This document shows, in pieces, positions 27,416-36,898 of a stretch of 64,000 nucleotides of DNA. A program made the position numbers and the translations under genes. The DNA comes from Cryomorpha sp963748925 (lineage in GTDB: Bacteria > Bacteroidota > Bacteroidia > Flavobacteriales_D > Cryomorphaceae): the NCBI GenBank assembly GCA_963748925.1, contig CAVVKG010000006.1, positions 1-64,000 of the forward strand, written 5' to 3'. The notes under the pieces were generated by a model. It did not search any database. It worked only from the letters and a program-made list of their open reading frames with translations, and was not told the origin of the DNA. Positions within the stretch are counted from its first letter, which is position 1, and each line of letters starts with the position of its first letter.

Positions 27416-28180
27416 ATGGCAATAGATAGAAATAGCAGTACGTTTACATTCGGCTTCGCCATCGTAATGGTTCTTGTTGTTGGTGCAGCGCTATCATTCG
27501 CATCCATGTCGCTTAAACCGCTTCAAGTGCAGAATAATATTAATAAAGAAATGATGAGCATTTTGAGCTCTGTAGGTGTTGAATCTACCAGAGATAATGC
27601 TCAATCAGATTTTTACGAATATATCACCAATCGTATTGTTCTTAATTCACAAGGTGAAGTTATTCAGGAACGTGAAGGTGAAATTGACGCTTCAGATAAG
27701 AAAGAGCCTTTTAATGTCGATGTTAAAAAAGAATATAGAGATCCTTCAATGGAAATTGGTGATAGAAATTACCCTCTGTATGTAGCCAATATTGATGGTG
27801 AGAAGGTTTACGTTATTCCAATGGTTGGGAAAGGTCTTTGGGGACCCATTTGGGGATACGTTGCTCTTAAGAGTGATTTCAATACAATATATGGGGCAAC
27901 ATTCGATCATAAAGGAGAAACACCGGGACTTGGTGCAGAGATTAAAGAAGAATTTTTTGAAGAACCTTTTGCCGGAAAAACCATATATGATGAACAAGGA
28001 AATCTGGTTTCAATCAATGTGAAAAAAGGTGGAGCTGATGCTTTGAACCCTCACGCAGTGGATGCTATCACAGGTGGCACTATTACAAGCAAAGGGGTAG
28101 AGGAAATGCTTGAACGAACGTTCAGCGTTTACAACAATTATTTCGAGAAGAATAAAACGCAAACATCTCAACAGATATGA
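27416..28180 (+). CDS. nqrC: Na+-translocating NADH:quinone reductase subunit C
   Basis: 254 residues: one N-terminal membrane helix (about 11-32) and a periplasmic FMN-binding domain. The flavin is attached to Thr222 in DAITGGTITSKGVEE (S/T-G-[AG]-T-[LI]-T motif, as in ApbE-modified proteins). NqrC relays electrons between the iron centre and NqrB. The gene's TGA overlaps the ATG of nqrD, indicating coupled translation. An ApbE flavin transferase is needed but not seen in this window. Confidence 0.97.
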   Translation: MAIDRNSSTFTFGFAIVMVLVVGAALSFASMSLKPLQVQNNINKEMMSILSSVGVESTRDNAQSDFYEYITNRIVLNSQGEVIQEREGEIDASDKKEPFNVDVKKEYRDPSMEIGDRNYPLYVANIDGEKVYVIPMVGKGLWGPIWGYVALKSDFNTIYGATFDHKGETPGLGAEIKEEFFEEPFAGKTIYDEQGNLVSINVKKGGADALNPHAVDAITGGTITSKGVEEMLERTFSVYNNYFEKNKTQTSQQI

Positions 28181-28881
28181 GCACAGAAACTGCAGAAGTA
28201 AAAAATGAAGTCATAAAAGAGGCCGCTCCCAAGGAGCCGCTTTTTAGTGCGAAAAATAAGCGACTTATTACCGACCCACTAAATGATGATAACCCAATTA
28301 CCGTTCAGGTTCTGGGTATTTGTTCAGCTTTGGCCATTACCGTTCAGGTACAGCAGGCTGTGGTTATGTCGCTATCTGTAATATTTGTAATGATAGCAGG
28401 TAACATGATTATTTCGGGCATGCGAAACATTATTCCTTCGCGAATCCGAATTATTGTTCAGCTCGTTGTTGTTGCGTCTTTGGTAATTTTGGTAAATGAG
28501 GTTCTCAAGGCGTTCCTTCCGGATATATCTGAAAAGCTTTCTGTATTTGTTGGTCTTATTATTACCAACTGTATCATCATGGGAAGATTTGAGGCATTCG
28601 CCATGGGGAACAAAGTAATGCCTTCAGGTCTTGATGCTATTGGAAATGGACTGGGATACGCCTGGATACTCGTTGTGGTAGCTGTGGTGAGAGAAGTTTT
28701 CGGATCTGGAGCTATCAGTTTTCCAGGTATCGGACAAATAAAGTTCATCCCACAAAGCTTTTTTGACGCCGGCTACATGAATAATAATATGATGATTCTT
28801 CCTCCAATGGCACTTGTCGTGGTAGGAGTAATTATCTGGATTCAGCGCAGTCGCAATACAAAACTAATAGAAGAAAACTAA
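28177..28881 (+). CDS. nqrD: Na+-translocating NADH:quinone reductase subunit D
   Basis: 234 residues with six transmembrane helices; the half-helix motif TNCIIMGRFEAFAM holds the cysteine that, with NqrE, ligates the intramembrane iron centre. It is homologous to RnfE/RsxE. An N-terminal extension rich in Glu/Lys (about 1-25) precedes the membrane part. The ATGA overlap with nqrC links their translation. Confidence 0.97.
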   Translation: MSTETAEVKNEVIKEAAPKEPLFSAKNKRLITDPLNDDNPITVQVLGICSALAITVQVQQAVVMSLSVIFVMIAGNMIISGMRNIIPSRIRIIVQLVVVASLVILVNEVLKAFLPDISEKLSVFVGLIITNCIIMGRFEAFAMGNKVMPSGLDAIGNGLGYAWILVVVAVVREVFGSGAISFPGIGQIKFIPQSFFDAGYMNNNMMILPPMALVVVGVIIWIQRSRNTKLIEEN

Positions 28882-28902
28882 CAGCATAAAGACTCAGAAA
28901 TT

Positions 28903-29517
28903 ATGGAAGCTGTAAATATATTTGTCAAGTCGATTTTTGTCGATAACATGATTTTCGCATACTTTTTGGGTATGTGTTCTTACCTCGCCGTTTCAAAAAC
29001 GGTTAAAACAGCTGTAGGTCTTGGAGCCGCAGTTATTTTTGTACTCGGTATTACTGTTCCGATCAATTACTTACTTGAAAATTTCGTTCTTCAGGAAGGA
29101 GCTCTCGCATGGGTAGACCCAAGCCTGGCTAATATAGATTTGGGATTCCTTAGCTTTATCATGTTCATCGCAGTTATTGCGTCTATGGTACAGTTGGTAG
29201 AAATGATCGTTGAGAAATTTGCTCCTGCGCTGTATGGTGCGTTGGGTATTTTCCTTCCGCTTATCGCTGTAAACTGCTCTATCCTGGGAGGTGCATTGTT
29301 TATGCAGGAACGTCAATATTCTACAATCGGCGAGGCTACTGTTTTCGGTCTCGGTAGTGGGGTAGGCTGGTTTCTTGCAATTGTCGCTATCGCTGCAATT
29401 CGTGAAAAAATACGCTATTCAAATGTTCCCGCTCCGCTGCGCGGTTTAGGTATTACTTTTATTATAACCGGGCTAATGGGAATTGGTTTTATGGCCTTTA
29501 TGGGAATTGAACTTTAA
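28903..29517 (+). CDS. nqrE: Na+-translocating NADH:quinone reductase subunit E
   Basis: 204 residues with six transmembrane helices, inverted relative to NqrD; it has FVDNMIFAYFLGMCSYLAVS and VNCSILGGALFMQER, which supply the second pair of cysteines for the shared iron centre. Homologous to RnfA/RsxA. It starts 22 bp after nqrD. Confidence 0.97.
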   Translation: MEAVNIFVKSIFVDNMIFAYFLGMCSYLAVSKTVKTAVGLGAAVIFVLGITVPINYLLENFVLQEGALAWVDPSLANIDLGFLSFIMFIAVIASMVQLVEMIVEKFAPALYGALGIFLPLIAVNCSILGGALFMQERQYSTIGEATVFGLGSGVGWFLAIVAIAAIREKIRYSNVPAPLRGLGITFIITGLMGIGFMAFMGIEL

Positions 29518-29557
29518 TAGAATACAGCTGTTAATTAAGTAATAAAGAGATTGAATT

Positions 29558-30856
29558 ATGAGTGTTACGATAATTGCAACAATAATAGTCTTCATGGCAG
29601 TTACGCTCCTTCTTGTTGGCGTATTGCTATTTGCCAAATCTAAATTATCTCCTTCGGGTCCGGTTAAAATCACTATCAATGGCGAGAAAACTATTGAGGT
29701 AGAATCTGGTGATACCATACTGACGACGCTTGGTAATAATAAAATTTTCCTCCCTTCAGCTTGTGGAGGTGGTGGAACTTGCGCCATGTGCAAATGTCAG
29801 GTTCATGAAGGTGGAGGAAGTATTCTACCTACAGAGGCTCCATACTTTTCCCGAAAGGAAATAGCAGAAGACTGGCGCCTTGGTTGCCAGGTTAAGGTGA
29901 AGCAAGACATGAAAATAGAGATACCTGAAGAGATTTTTGGTATTAAGAAGTGGGAGTGTGAGGTAGTAAGCAATTATAATGTGGCCTCGTTTATTAAGGA
30001 ATTTATCGTTAAACTTCCTGAAGGAGAAAATCTTGATTTTGAAGCTGGTGGATATATTCAGATTGATGTGCCTCCAATTGAAGTAGACTTTAAAGATATG
30101 GATATCACCTCTCATCCAGATTTGGGAAGAGATCCAATGGACTTTAAAGGAGAATGGGATAAGTTTGGCCTGTGGAGTTTGAAAATGAAAAACCCCGAAA
30201 CGATCTTCCGTGCATACTCTATGGCTAATCACCCGGCAGAGGGAAATATTGTAATGCTTAACATTCGTATTGCTACTCCACCATGGGACAGAGCTAAAAA
30301 CAAGTGGATGGATGTAAATCCCGGGATTTGCTCTTCTTATGTATTTGGACGGAAGCCTGGCGATAAAGTAACTATTAGTGGACCTTACGGTGAATTCTTT
30401 ATTAAAGACACAGGTTCAGAAATGCTTTACATTGGTGGTGGTGCTGGTATGGCTCCAATGAGATCGCATCTTTTCCATTTGTTCCACACACTGAAGACCG
30501 ATAGAAAAGTTTCTTATTGGTACGGAGGACGATCTAAGAGAGAGCTTTTCTACTTAGAGCACTTCCGAGAAATAGAGAAAGAATTTCCAAATTTTAGTTT
30601 CAATATTGTTTTGTCTGAACCACTTCCTGAAGATAATTGGAAGGTGAAAAAGGATCTTGACGATAAAGAAGGTGATGGATTTACAGGATTTGTTCACCAA
30701 GCCGTTATCGATCAGTACTTAACGAAACATGAAGCTCCTGAAGATATTGAATTTTATTTCTGTGGACCGCCATTGATGAACGCTGCCGTATTAAAGATGG
30801 TTGACGATTGGGGTGTGCCACCAGAGAATGTAGCCTTTGATGATTTTGGAGGCTAA
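29558..30856 (+). CDS. nqrF: Na+-translocating NADH:quinone reductase subunit F
   Basis: 432-residue electron-entry subunit. It has an N-terminal membrane helix (about 5-26), then a 2Fe-2S ferredoxin domain with Cys69, Cys75, Cys78 and Cys110 as ligands, then a ferredoxin-reductase-like FAD domain (RAYSMANHPAE) and an NADH domain (MLYIGGGAGMAPMRSH, EFYFCGPPLMNAAV), ending in the family's FDDFGG. It passes electrons from NADH to the other subunits. Last gene of the operon; a strong terminator follows. Confidence 0.98.
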   Translation: MSVTIIATIIVFMAVTLLLVGVLLFAKSKLSPSGPVKITINGEKTIEVESGDTILTTLGNNKIFLPSACGGGGTCAMCKCQVHEGGGSILPTEAPYFSRKEIAEDWRLGCQVKVKQDMKIEIPEEIFGIKKWECEVVSNYNVASFIKEFIVKLPEGENLDFEAGGYIQIDVPPIEVDFKDMDITSHPDLGRDPMDFKGEWDKFGLWSLKMKNPETIFRAYSMANHPAEGNIVMLNIRIATPPWDRAKNKWMDVNPGICSSYVFGRKPGDKVTISGPYGEFFIKDTGSEMLYIGGGAGMAPMRSHLFHLFHTLKTDRKVSYWYGGRSKRELFYLEHFREIEKEFPNFSFNIVLSEPLPEDNWKVKKDLDDKEGDGFTGFVHQAVIDQYLTKHEAPEDIEFYFCGPPLMNAAVLKMVDDWGVPPENVAFDDFGG

Positions 30857-30882
30857 TTAATCCTAATGATAGTTGAATTTAT

Positions 30883-30918
30883 AACTCCTATAAACATTGT
30901 TTATAGGAGTTTTTTTTT
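30883..30918 (+). terminator. Rho-independent terminator of the nqr operon
   Basis: Perfect 13-bp stem (30883-30895 with 30899-30911), three-base loop, then a run of eight or more T. Placed 27 bp after nqrF. Confidence 0.95.
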
Positions 30919-31417
30919 AACGGATTATCGTTTTAGACTGTGCTTCTTTCCCCGCCAGGATATCATGGCTGCCCACCCGATAGTCCAAAGCCGCTTATTA
31001 ACTATATTGCTCGTTTCTTACAAATAGAGTTTTATGAATGACTTTTACTACAAATCTCATATACTGGTCATTCAGCAATAATGTGTCTCAAGCTTATAGA
31101 AATGATAATAACTTTTTATCCTCTTTTAGAATGAGCATTCTATTAAATTCACTTAGATAAAACAGGCAAGAATAACGGAGTATTAGAAGTAATTATGAGA
31201 TCGCAGGAGAATGAATGGTCTATGCTGATTCATAAGATAGAATTTAGAAAATAGCCTGGCGAGAATTCAATCGTAAAACGACCAGTACTCGTAAGGTTAG
31301 CTCATGGATAACTGTTGTATGCTATCGGCAACAGAAATCACTCACAAAAAAAACTGGACTTTTGAAAAGTGCGGCTTCTAATTTTCATAGACTAATTTAG
31401 CAGAGCAGTTCTGGCTT
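30919..31417. other. About 500-bp gene-free region
   Basis: No ORF of convincing length or composition on either strand, no tRNA-like clover, no repeat. Stops occur frequently in all frames. A 19-codon frame (31196-31255) is the best fragment and is not called. It may be a decayed gene or hold an unrecognised small RNA. Confidence 0.5.
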
Positions 31418-31915
31418 TTAATCTTTTCTTTTGCCGAGGGCTTTTTTGATACTTTTCTTTAAATCGGCGGTTTCGCGGGTTCCGATAAAGTAACGGTCAC
31501 CATCTTTAGTAATTACTGCAATACCGTTTCTTCCTGACAAAGTGAATTTCTTTTCATACCAAAATTTCATATTACCACCATGCATGTGCGCAACTTTGGG
31601 AGTCTCGATAACTTTACATTCTTCCACCTCATCCCAGTTTATTCTTTTCTTCTTGGTGTGAAGCGGACTCATTTTGAAATTAATTCCCTTGTTGGTAACA
31701 GCCACCTTTAATTGAAGTCTAATTAAAACCCAAAAGCCAAAACCGACCACAAGAACGGCAAATCCCAAAAGAGCTATTGGAATTGCATTGCTCAATCCGT
31801 TTATATAGATTTCGCGTCCAAGTAAAAATATGCTATATGCAAGCAACGCCGCAAAAGCTCCAAGTAATAATGGGTCTTTAATTCGCTGCTTTTCTGTGAA
31901 AAATTTTCGTGCCAT
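31418..31915 (-). CDS. Hypothetical two-helix membrane protein with PH-like C-terminal domain
   Basis: 165 residues from ATG 31915. Two adjacent membrane helices (about 20-38 and 45-65) precede a cytosolic beta-rich domain (about 70-165) with the VTNKGINFKMSP and KKRINWDEVEECKVIE pattern, and it ends in a basic tail. This order is that of bacterial PH-like (YdbS-type) or DUF-only membrane proteins; I do not assign a function. An in-frame start further upstream (31999) adds 28 residues of improbable composition. A TAccTTTA -7-like box (31943-31950) lies 28 bp upstream. Confidence 0.65.
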   Translation of the reverse strand: MARKFFTEKQRIKDPLLLGAFAALLAYSIFLLGREIYINGLSNAIPIALLGFAVLVVGFGFWVLIRLQLKVAVTNKGINFKMSPLHTKKKRINWDEVEECKVIETPKVAHMHGGNMKFWYEKKFTLSGRNGIAVITKDGDRYFIGTRETADLKKSIKKALGKRKD

Positions 31916-32119
31916 AATTCTGTTCTTAACAATAAGGTAACATAAAGGTAATGATAATTTTACTCTTAATAAAACGCATTCGGGGCTTAAAAGTTTCAAA
32001 TGACTGCTAAACAGTTGTGTTAGAGCTTTAAGGAATTTTGAAAATTTGTGAGATATCTATCGGAAATCGTGAATTTATGCGAAATATCAGGGTAATTGCC
32101 ATTTCCGGAGGCGTGAAAT

Positions 32120-33214
32120 TTAACCTTTTCGTTTTCTATTTCGCTCGTAATCACTAAAAATCCACTCGCCCAGACCACCTAATCCCGTGTATATTGCTCT
32201 GCCATTATTCGCCTCCGTAAATTCTTCTACAAACTGCTGCAAATAGGGGTCCTCAGCAATCATGAATGTGGTAATGGGAATATGAATTTTGCGCGCTTCG
32301 CTTGCCAGATTAAGACATTTATTTACAATAACCGGATCGAGACCAAAACTGTTTTTATAATATCCATCTTCAACCTTGAGGCAACTCGGTTTACCATCGG
32401 TAATCATAAAAATTTGCTTGTTGCCATTTTTTCGTCTTCTCAATAAATCCATGGCGAGTTGCAGCCCGGCAACAGTATTGGTGTGATACGGACCCACTTT
32501 AAGGTAAGGCAGGTCTTTAATGCTAATTTGCCACGCATCATTTCCAAAAACCACAATATCCAGGGTGTCTTTTGGATATCTCGTAGTAATAAATTCAGAG
32601 AGCGCCATTGCGACTTTTTTGGCAGGTGTTATCCGATCCTCGCCGTATAAAATCATGCTGTGCGAAATATCGATCATCAAAACTGTTGATGCCGAGGCCT
32701 TGTATTCAGTCTCATTAAGCTCAAGGTCTTGCTCGAAAAGAGAAAACTCTCCAATACCTCCGCGAATTTGAGCATTCCGGATGCTGTTTGAGAAATCTAT
32801 TTCACTATTTGAATCTCCAAATTTATACGGTCTGCGATCTCCGTTAAGTTCATCTCCTTTTCCACCTTGATTTGTTCGGTGACCGCCATCAGTAGAACGT
32901 TTCATTTTGCCAAAAACTTGTTCTAAAGACCTGCGGCGAACTGCTTGCTCTGTTTTTGCAGTTAAGCCGCCACCTCCACCGTCACCGGGTTCACGCAGGT
33001 ATCCTTTTTCAAAAAGATCTTCAATAAAATCATCAATGGTATAATTCTCGTTTGTGAGATTATGGGCTTTATCAAGCTCGCGGAGCCAATCCAGCGCCTC
33101 CTCAACATCTCCCGAAGTGTGAGTTACCAATTCTAGAAATATCGGTAAAAGTTTTTCGAATGGACTCAAATTGTCCTTTTCCGGAATATACTCTGTGAAA
33201 TTAAATCCTTGCAT
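32120..33214 (-). CDS. VWA-domain protein
   Basis: 364 residues. An N-terminal helical part (FTEYIPEKDNLSPFEKLLPIF, then THTSGDVEEALDWLREL) leads through a Gly/basic-rich linker (about 85-125) to a von Willebrand A domain (about 165-340) whose MIDAS is MIDISHS (DxSxS), with the later TDG (MITDGKPSC). The family is cytosolic, often linked to MoxR-type AAA+ ATPases acting as metal-dependent adaptor, but no AAA gene is beside it here. I choose ATG 33214 over 33238 by comparison with the family's usual start. Confidence 0.8.
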   Translation of the reverse strand: MQGFNFTEYIPEKDNLSPFEKLLPIFLELVTHTSGDVEEALDWLRELDKAHNLTNENYTIDDFIEDLFEKGYLREPGDGGGGGLTAKTEQAVRRRSLEQVFGKMKRSTDGGHRTNQGGKGDELNGDRRPYKFGDSNSEIDFSNSIRNAQIRGGIGEFSLFEQDLELNETEYKASASTVLMIDISHSMILYGEDRITPAKKVAMALSEFITTRYPKDTLDIVVFGNDAWQISIKDLPYLKVGPYHTNTVAGLQLAMDLLRRRKNGNKQIFMITDGKPSCLKVEDGYYKNSFGLDPVIVNKCLNLASEARKIHIPITTFMIAEDPYLQQFVEEFTEANNGRAIYTGLGGLGEWIFSDYERNRKRKG

Positions 33215-33294
33215 TAAAAGTAAAGTTACGTAAACCATTCATATAACTCATGAACCGTTCACCTTGTTTACCGTGTTGCTTCAAAGGCTTTTCA

Positions 33295-33302
33295 TACTTT
33301 TG
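33295..33302 (+). promoter_or_regulatory. -7 box with predicted leaderless start for the MscS gene
   Basis: TActTTTG, then four bases, then ATG 33307: the same spacing as at 13359, marR and blaI. A TTG at 33276-33278 is 16 bp upstream. Confidence 0.65.
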
Positions 33303-33306
33303 TATC

Positions 33307-34611
33307 ATGACAGATAAAGAAACGGATTTCGCTCAGTTTATTGAAGAATGGCTTCTAAATAATGTCGGGGTTAACCAGGGAATGGCGCAATTTCTTAAAA
33401 TGCTGATACTGGTTATCGCAACTGGTGTCATAGCCTTAATTTTTTGGCGAATAGGGCAATTTTTTATCAATAAATTCTTAAAACGCCTGGTTAACCGAAC
33501 TTCAGCACAATGGGATGATGTGCTTTTGCAAGTTGGCGTATTTAGAAAGTTGGGGCATATCGTACCGGCGCTTGTTATCACAGCCTTACTTCCAGTGGTT
33601 TTTTCAGATTATCCGGCTTGGATACCTATTATCGATACGCTCACAACGGCTTTTATAGCCCTTGTTATTGTGAGGGTTGCAATTTCGGTCATTTCTGCAT
33701 CGAATATTTACCTGAGTCAATCTGAGCGATTTAAGGATAAACCTATTGCAAGTTTTACTCAATTGGCTAAAATAATGATTTGGCTTATAGGGGTGATCCT
33801 CATTCTGGCCATTTTAATCGATCGAAATCCATTGGCACTATTTGGTGCGATGGGAGCTATTTCAGCGGTGTTACTCTTGATCTTTAAAGATACTATACTC
33901 GGTTTTATTGCGAGTATTCAGCTTACTATCAATGATATGGTGCGTATCGGTGATTGGGTTTCTGTACCCAAATACGGTGCTGATGGCGACGTGATGGCTA
34001 TTTATTTAACTACGATTAAAGTTAAAAATTGGGACAACACCATTTCAACTGTTCCTACCTATTCTTTTGTGAGCGATAGCTTCAAAAACTGGCGTGGGAT
34101 GCAGGAGAGCGGAGGCCGAAGGATTAAAAGATCTCTCAATTTCAAGATTTCAACTGTGCGGTTTTGTGATGATGAAATGCTTAACAGGTTCTCTAAGATT
34201 ACCTTAGCCCAGCCACATATTCAAAAACGGAAAGCAGAAATAGAAGCCGACAATACTGCCAAGAATATTGATACAGAGGGCTCGTTGGTAAACGGAAGGC
34301 GTATGACGAATCTTGGTGTGTTCAGAGCTTACGTATTGAATTATCTAAGGAATAATTCCAATATTAATCAGGACATGACCTGCATGGTCCGCCAGCTGGA
34401 TCCGACTGAAGTAGGAGTTCCGCTTGAAGTGTATTGCTTTTCGCGAATAAAGGCATGGGTAGAATACGAGGGAATTCAATCTGATATTTTTGATCATATT
34501 TTATCAACTGCTGGACATTTTGATCTTCAAGTGTTCGAAAATCCGGCTAGCTCCGACTTACAGAAATTAATATTTAAAACGTCTGAAAATGAAAACAAAC
34601 CACGAAATTGA
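33307..34611 (+). CDS. Mechanosensitive ion channel (MscS family)
   Basis: 434 residues: several transmembrane helices (about 30-50, 75-100, 105-125, 150-170 and 180-205), the pore/TM3-like LALFGAMGAISAVLLLIFKDTILGFIASIQL, then the MscS beta-domain (DMVRIGDWVSVPKYGADGDVM) and a long cytosolic C-terminal domain. It opens on membrane tension to release solutes during osmotic down-shock. I choose ATG 33307 because the 19 extra residues from 33250 are implausible and the -7 box lies between. It is divergent from the VWA gene. Confidence 0.88.
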   Translation: MTDKETDFAQFIEEWLLNNVGVNQGMAQFLKMLILVIATGVIALIFWRIGQFFINKFLKRLVNRTSAQWDDVLLQVGVFRKLGHIVPALVITALLPVVFSDYPAWIPIIDTLTTAFIALVIVRVAISVISASNIYLSQSERFKDKPIASFTQLAKIMIWLIGVILILAILIDRNPLALFGAMGAISAVLLLIFKDTILGFIASIQLTINDMVRIGDWVSVPKYGADGDVMAIYLTTIKVKNWDNTISTVPTYSFVSDSFKNWRGMQESGGRRIKRSLNFKISTVRFCDDEMLNRFSKITLAQPHIQKRKAEIEADNTAKNIDTEGSLVNGRRMTNLGVFRAYVLNYLRNNSNINQDMTCMVRQLDPTEVGVPLEVYCFSRIKAWVEYEGIQSDIFDHILSTAGHFDLQVFENPASSDLQKLIFKTSENENKPRN

Positions 34612-35392
34612 TTACCGGATTATAGGAGAAGAATTGCAATGTGTAGAAATTGAACTCGACCCCCAAGAGGCCGTTGTGTCAGAAGCAGGATCACTCATGT
34701 ATATGGATGATACCATTGAAATGAAGACCATTTTTGGCGATGGATCTGATAAGGAAAGTGGAATTCTGGGTAAATTTTTGTCGGCTGGAAAGCGGGTGTT
34801 AACCGGAGAGAGTCTTTTTCTTACTTCCTATATTAATCAGGGATATGGAAAGCGTCAAGTTACCTTTGCAGCTCCTTATCCCGGTAAAGTCATTCCCTTT
34901 GATCTTACGCTTTACAATGGAAAGATTATTTGCCAAAAGGAGGCCTTTCTTTGTGCAGCTAAAGGCGTGGCGGTAGGAATAGAGTTTCAGAAAAGGATAG
35001 GAGTAGGGCTGTTTGGAGGCGAAGGTTTTATAATGCAAAAACTTGAAGGCGATGGAATGGCTTTTGTCCATGCCGGTGGAACAATAATAGAGCGTGAACT
35101 CAATTCAAATGAGATTTTGCGCGTGGATACAGGTTGCCTCGTGGCTTTCACACAGTCCGTAGATTATAATGTAGAAATGGTACGTGGAATCCGTAACGCT
35201 TTTTTTGGGGGTGAAGGCTTGTTTCTGGCTACATTACGCGGCCCGGGAAAAGTATGGATTCAGAGCATGCCTTTTAGCCGATTGGCTGACAAAATAATTT
35301 CAGCAGCTCCCAAAATGGGAGGGAAGCGAAAGGGTGAAGGAAGTATCCTGGGCGGTCTTGGAGGTTTGCTCGATGGCGATAACCGAATTTAA
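34589..35392 (+). CDS. AIM24 / TIGR00266 family protein
   Basis: 267 residues of the double-stranded beta-helix AIM24-like family. Motifs: VEIELDPQEAVVSEAGSLMYM, then GGEGFIMQKLEGDGMAFVHAGG, then LRVDTGCLVAFTQSVDY, and FFGGEGLFLATLRGPG. Bacterial members are of unknown function (the mitochondrial AIM24 shapes cristae). The C-terminal Gly/Lys tail is low complexity. It starts 23 bp inside the end of the MscS gene and its last four bases overlap the convergent M28 peptidase. Confidence 0.88.
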   Translation: MKTNHEIDYRIIGEELQCVEIELDPQEAVVSEAGSLMYMDDTIEMKTIFGDGSDKESGILGKFLSAGKRVLTGESLFLTSYINQGYGKRQVTFAAPYPGKVIPFDLTLYNGKIICQKEAFLCAAKGVAVGIEFQKRIGVGLFGGEGFIMQKLEGDGMAFVHAGGTIIERELNSNEILRVDTGCLVAFTQSVDYNVEMVRGIRNAFFGGEGLFLATLRGPGKVWIQSMPFSRLADKIISAAPKMGGKRKGEGSILGGLGGLLDGDNRI

Positions 35393-36771
35393 TTTTTAAG
35401 CTCTTCGGGCATTCCGTATGAATCAATTAAGTAAATGAGTGAAGCCATAGAAGCTGCTCCCAGCTCTAGCTCTCGCTTATTTACATTTTCAAAAACATCA
35501 TTTGCAGTATGGTGCACGTCAAAATAGCGTTGGCTATCCGGCACAACGCCTATAAGCGCAACTCCGGTATCCCGTAAGTAATTGATATCGACACCGCCGT
35601 AGCCTTTTTTCATGATGTGAATATTGTAAGGTTCCAGCAACGGGAGCCAATCACGTAAGTATTCAATATCATTTTGACTTCCGTCGATGTGAAATCCGCG
35701 AGGAGCGAATCCTCCTCTGTCGCTTTCCATGGCGACAAGATGCTGATCTTCGCGTTCCCGACAATATTCGGCGTAAGCCTTGCCGCCTCTGGAACCGTTT
35801 TCTTCGTTCATAAAGAATACACATCTCACAGTGTGACGCGGTTTAATATTTAAGCTTTTGAAAATGCGCAAAATTTCAAGAGATTGGATTACACCTGCGC
35901 CGTCATCGTGGGCTCCTTCACCTACGTCCCAACTGTCTAAATGGCCACCGACGGTTATCACTTTATCAGGAAACTCACTGCCGGTGATTTCGGCCACCAC
36001 ATTATATGATTCTGCATCGGGATATAGCTTGCAATACGATTCCAACTCGAGTTTTAGCTTTGGGTTTTTCTCAAGCGATTGAGCGAGATAATACGCGGAA
36101 TTGGTGCTTAAAGCAAACGACGGAATACTATCAACTCCTTCTTCGTGCGCCATAACACCGGTGTGAGGAAAATCATCGGCACGAAGCCCAACAGATCTCA
36201 TCACAAATCCTATGGCTCCTTTTTTTGCCGCTTCTGAAGGGCCTGTTACTCGTCCGCCTGCGCAGCCGCCATAAGCTGAAAAGGTATCAATCAATTTTGA
36301 ATTCATCGGCTGATTCAAAAAGGCAATTTTGCCATTCAAAGATCCTTCAGGAGCAGACTTTAACGCCTGTAGCGTTTGAAATTCGACTACCTCGCCACGA
36401 ATTTTTCCATTTGTACCCACGCTAAATCCCAGAGCGAGAACATCCAATGATTTTTCATCGGATACAATTTTGCAAACCTCGGCCTCACCGCGAACCCAAT
36501 GAGGTACCATTACCTTCTCGAGCCACACTTTGTCAAATCCATAAGACTTCATCTTTTCTTCCGACCAAATCACTGCTTTTTCAGCATTTGCTGATCCGCT
36601 TAAGCGAGGACCAATATTTTTGCAGAGTTCTCTTAGGTTTTCGTAGGCCTCGCCATTTGTTAAACATTCGTCAAATATATTTCTGATATTCAGACTATCA
36701 GCCTGACTGAATGCCTGCGAAAAAGATAGGAGCAGGACGAGAATGCAGAAAAAATTTCGTTTCAATTTCAT
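35389..36771 (-). CDS. M28-family zinc aminopeptidase/carboxypeptidase, exported
   Basis: 460 residues with a signal peptide (about 1-22) and a protease-associated-like insertion in the first half. The M28 catalytic motifs are all there: VGGHLDSWD (Zn His and the catalytic Asp), HDDGAG (bridging Asp), NEENG (general base Glu and Zn Glu), ESDRGG (Asp ligand) and HHTANDVFE (Zn His). It likely trims peptides in the periplasm or outside the cell. It overlaps the convergent AIM24 gene by four bases. Confidence 0.88.
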   Translation of the reverse strand: MKLKRNFFCILVLLLSFSQAFSQADSLNIRNIFDECLTNGEAYENLRELCKNIGPRLSGSANAEKAVIWSEEKMKSYGFDKVWLEKVMVPHWVRGEAEVCKIVSDEKSLDVLALGFSVGTNGKIRGEVVEFQTLQALKSAPEGSLNGKIAFLNQPMNSKLIDTFSAYGGCAGGRVTGPSEAAKKGAIGFVMRSVGLRADDFPHTGVMAHEEGVDSIPSFALSTNSAYYLAQSLEKNPKLKLELESYCKLYPDAESYNVVAEITGSEFPDKVITVGGHLDSWDVGEGAHDDGAGVIQSLEILRIFKSLNIKPRHTVRCVFFMNEENGSRGGKAYAEYCREREDQHLVAMESDRGGFAPRGFHIDGSQNDIEYLRDWLPLLEPYNIHIMKKGYGGVDINYLRDTGVALIGVVPDSQRYFDVHHTANDVFENVNKRELELGAASMASLIYLIDSYGMPEELKN

Positions 36772-36872
36772 AGGAACAGGTAGTTCAAAATAAGGTGGGA
36801 AGATAAGGAATTGATGAGAGATTTAAACTTTATCACAATTTCACAAAAGTAGAGCATTCCCGCTTAGATGCT

Positions 36873-36880
36873 TATTTTTG
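36873..36880 (+). promoter_or_regulatory. Probable nitroreductase promoter (-7 box)
   Basis: TAttTTTG lies 18 bp before ATG 36899. No clear -33 element. Confidence 0.5.
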
Positions 36881-36898
36881 TGGCCTACTAATACAATT

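Noticed and set aside
31196..31255. Short frame in the gap after nqrF
   Set aside because: Only 19 codons, with no recognisable domain or signals.
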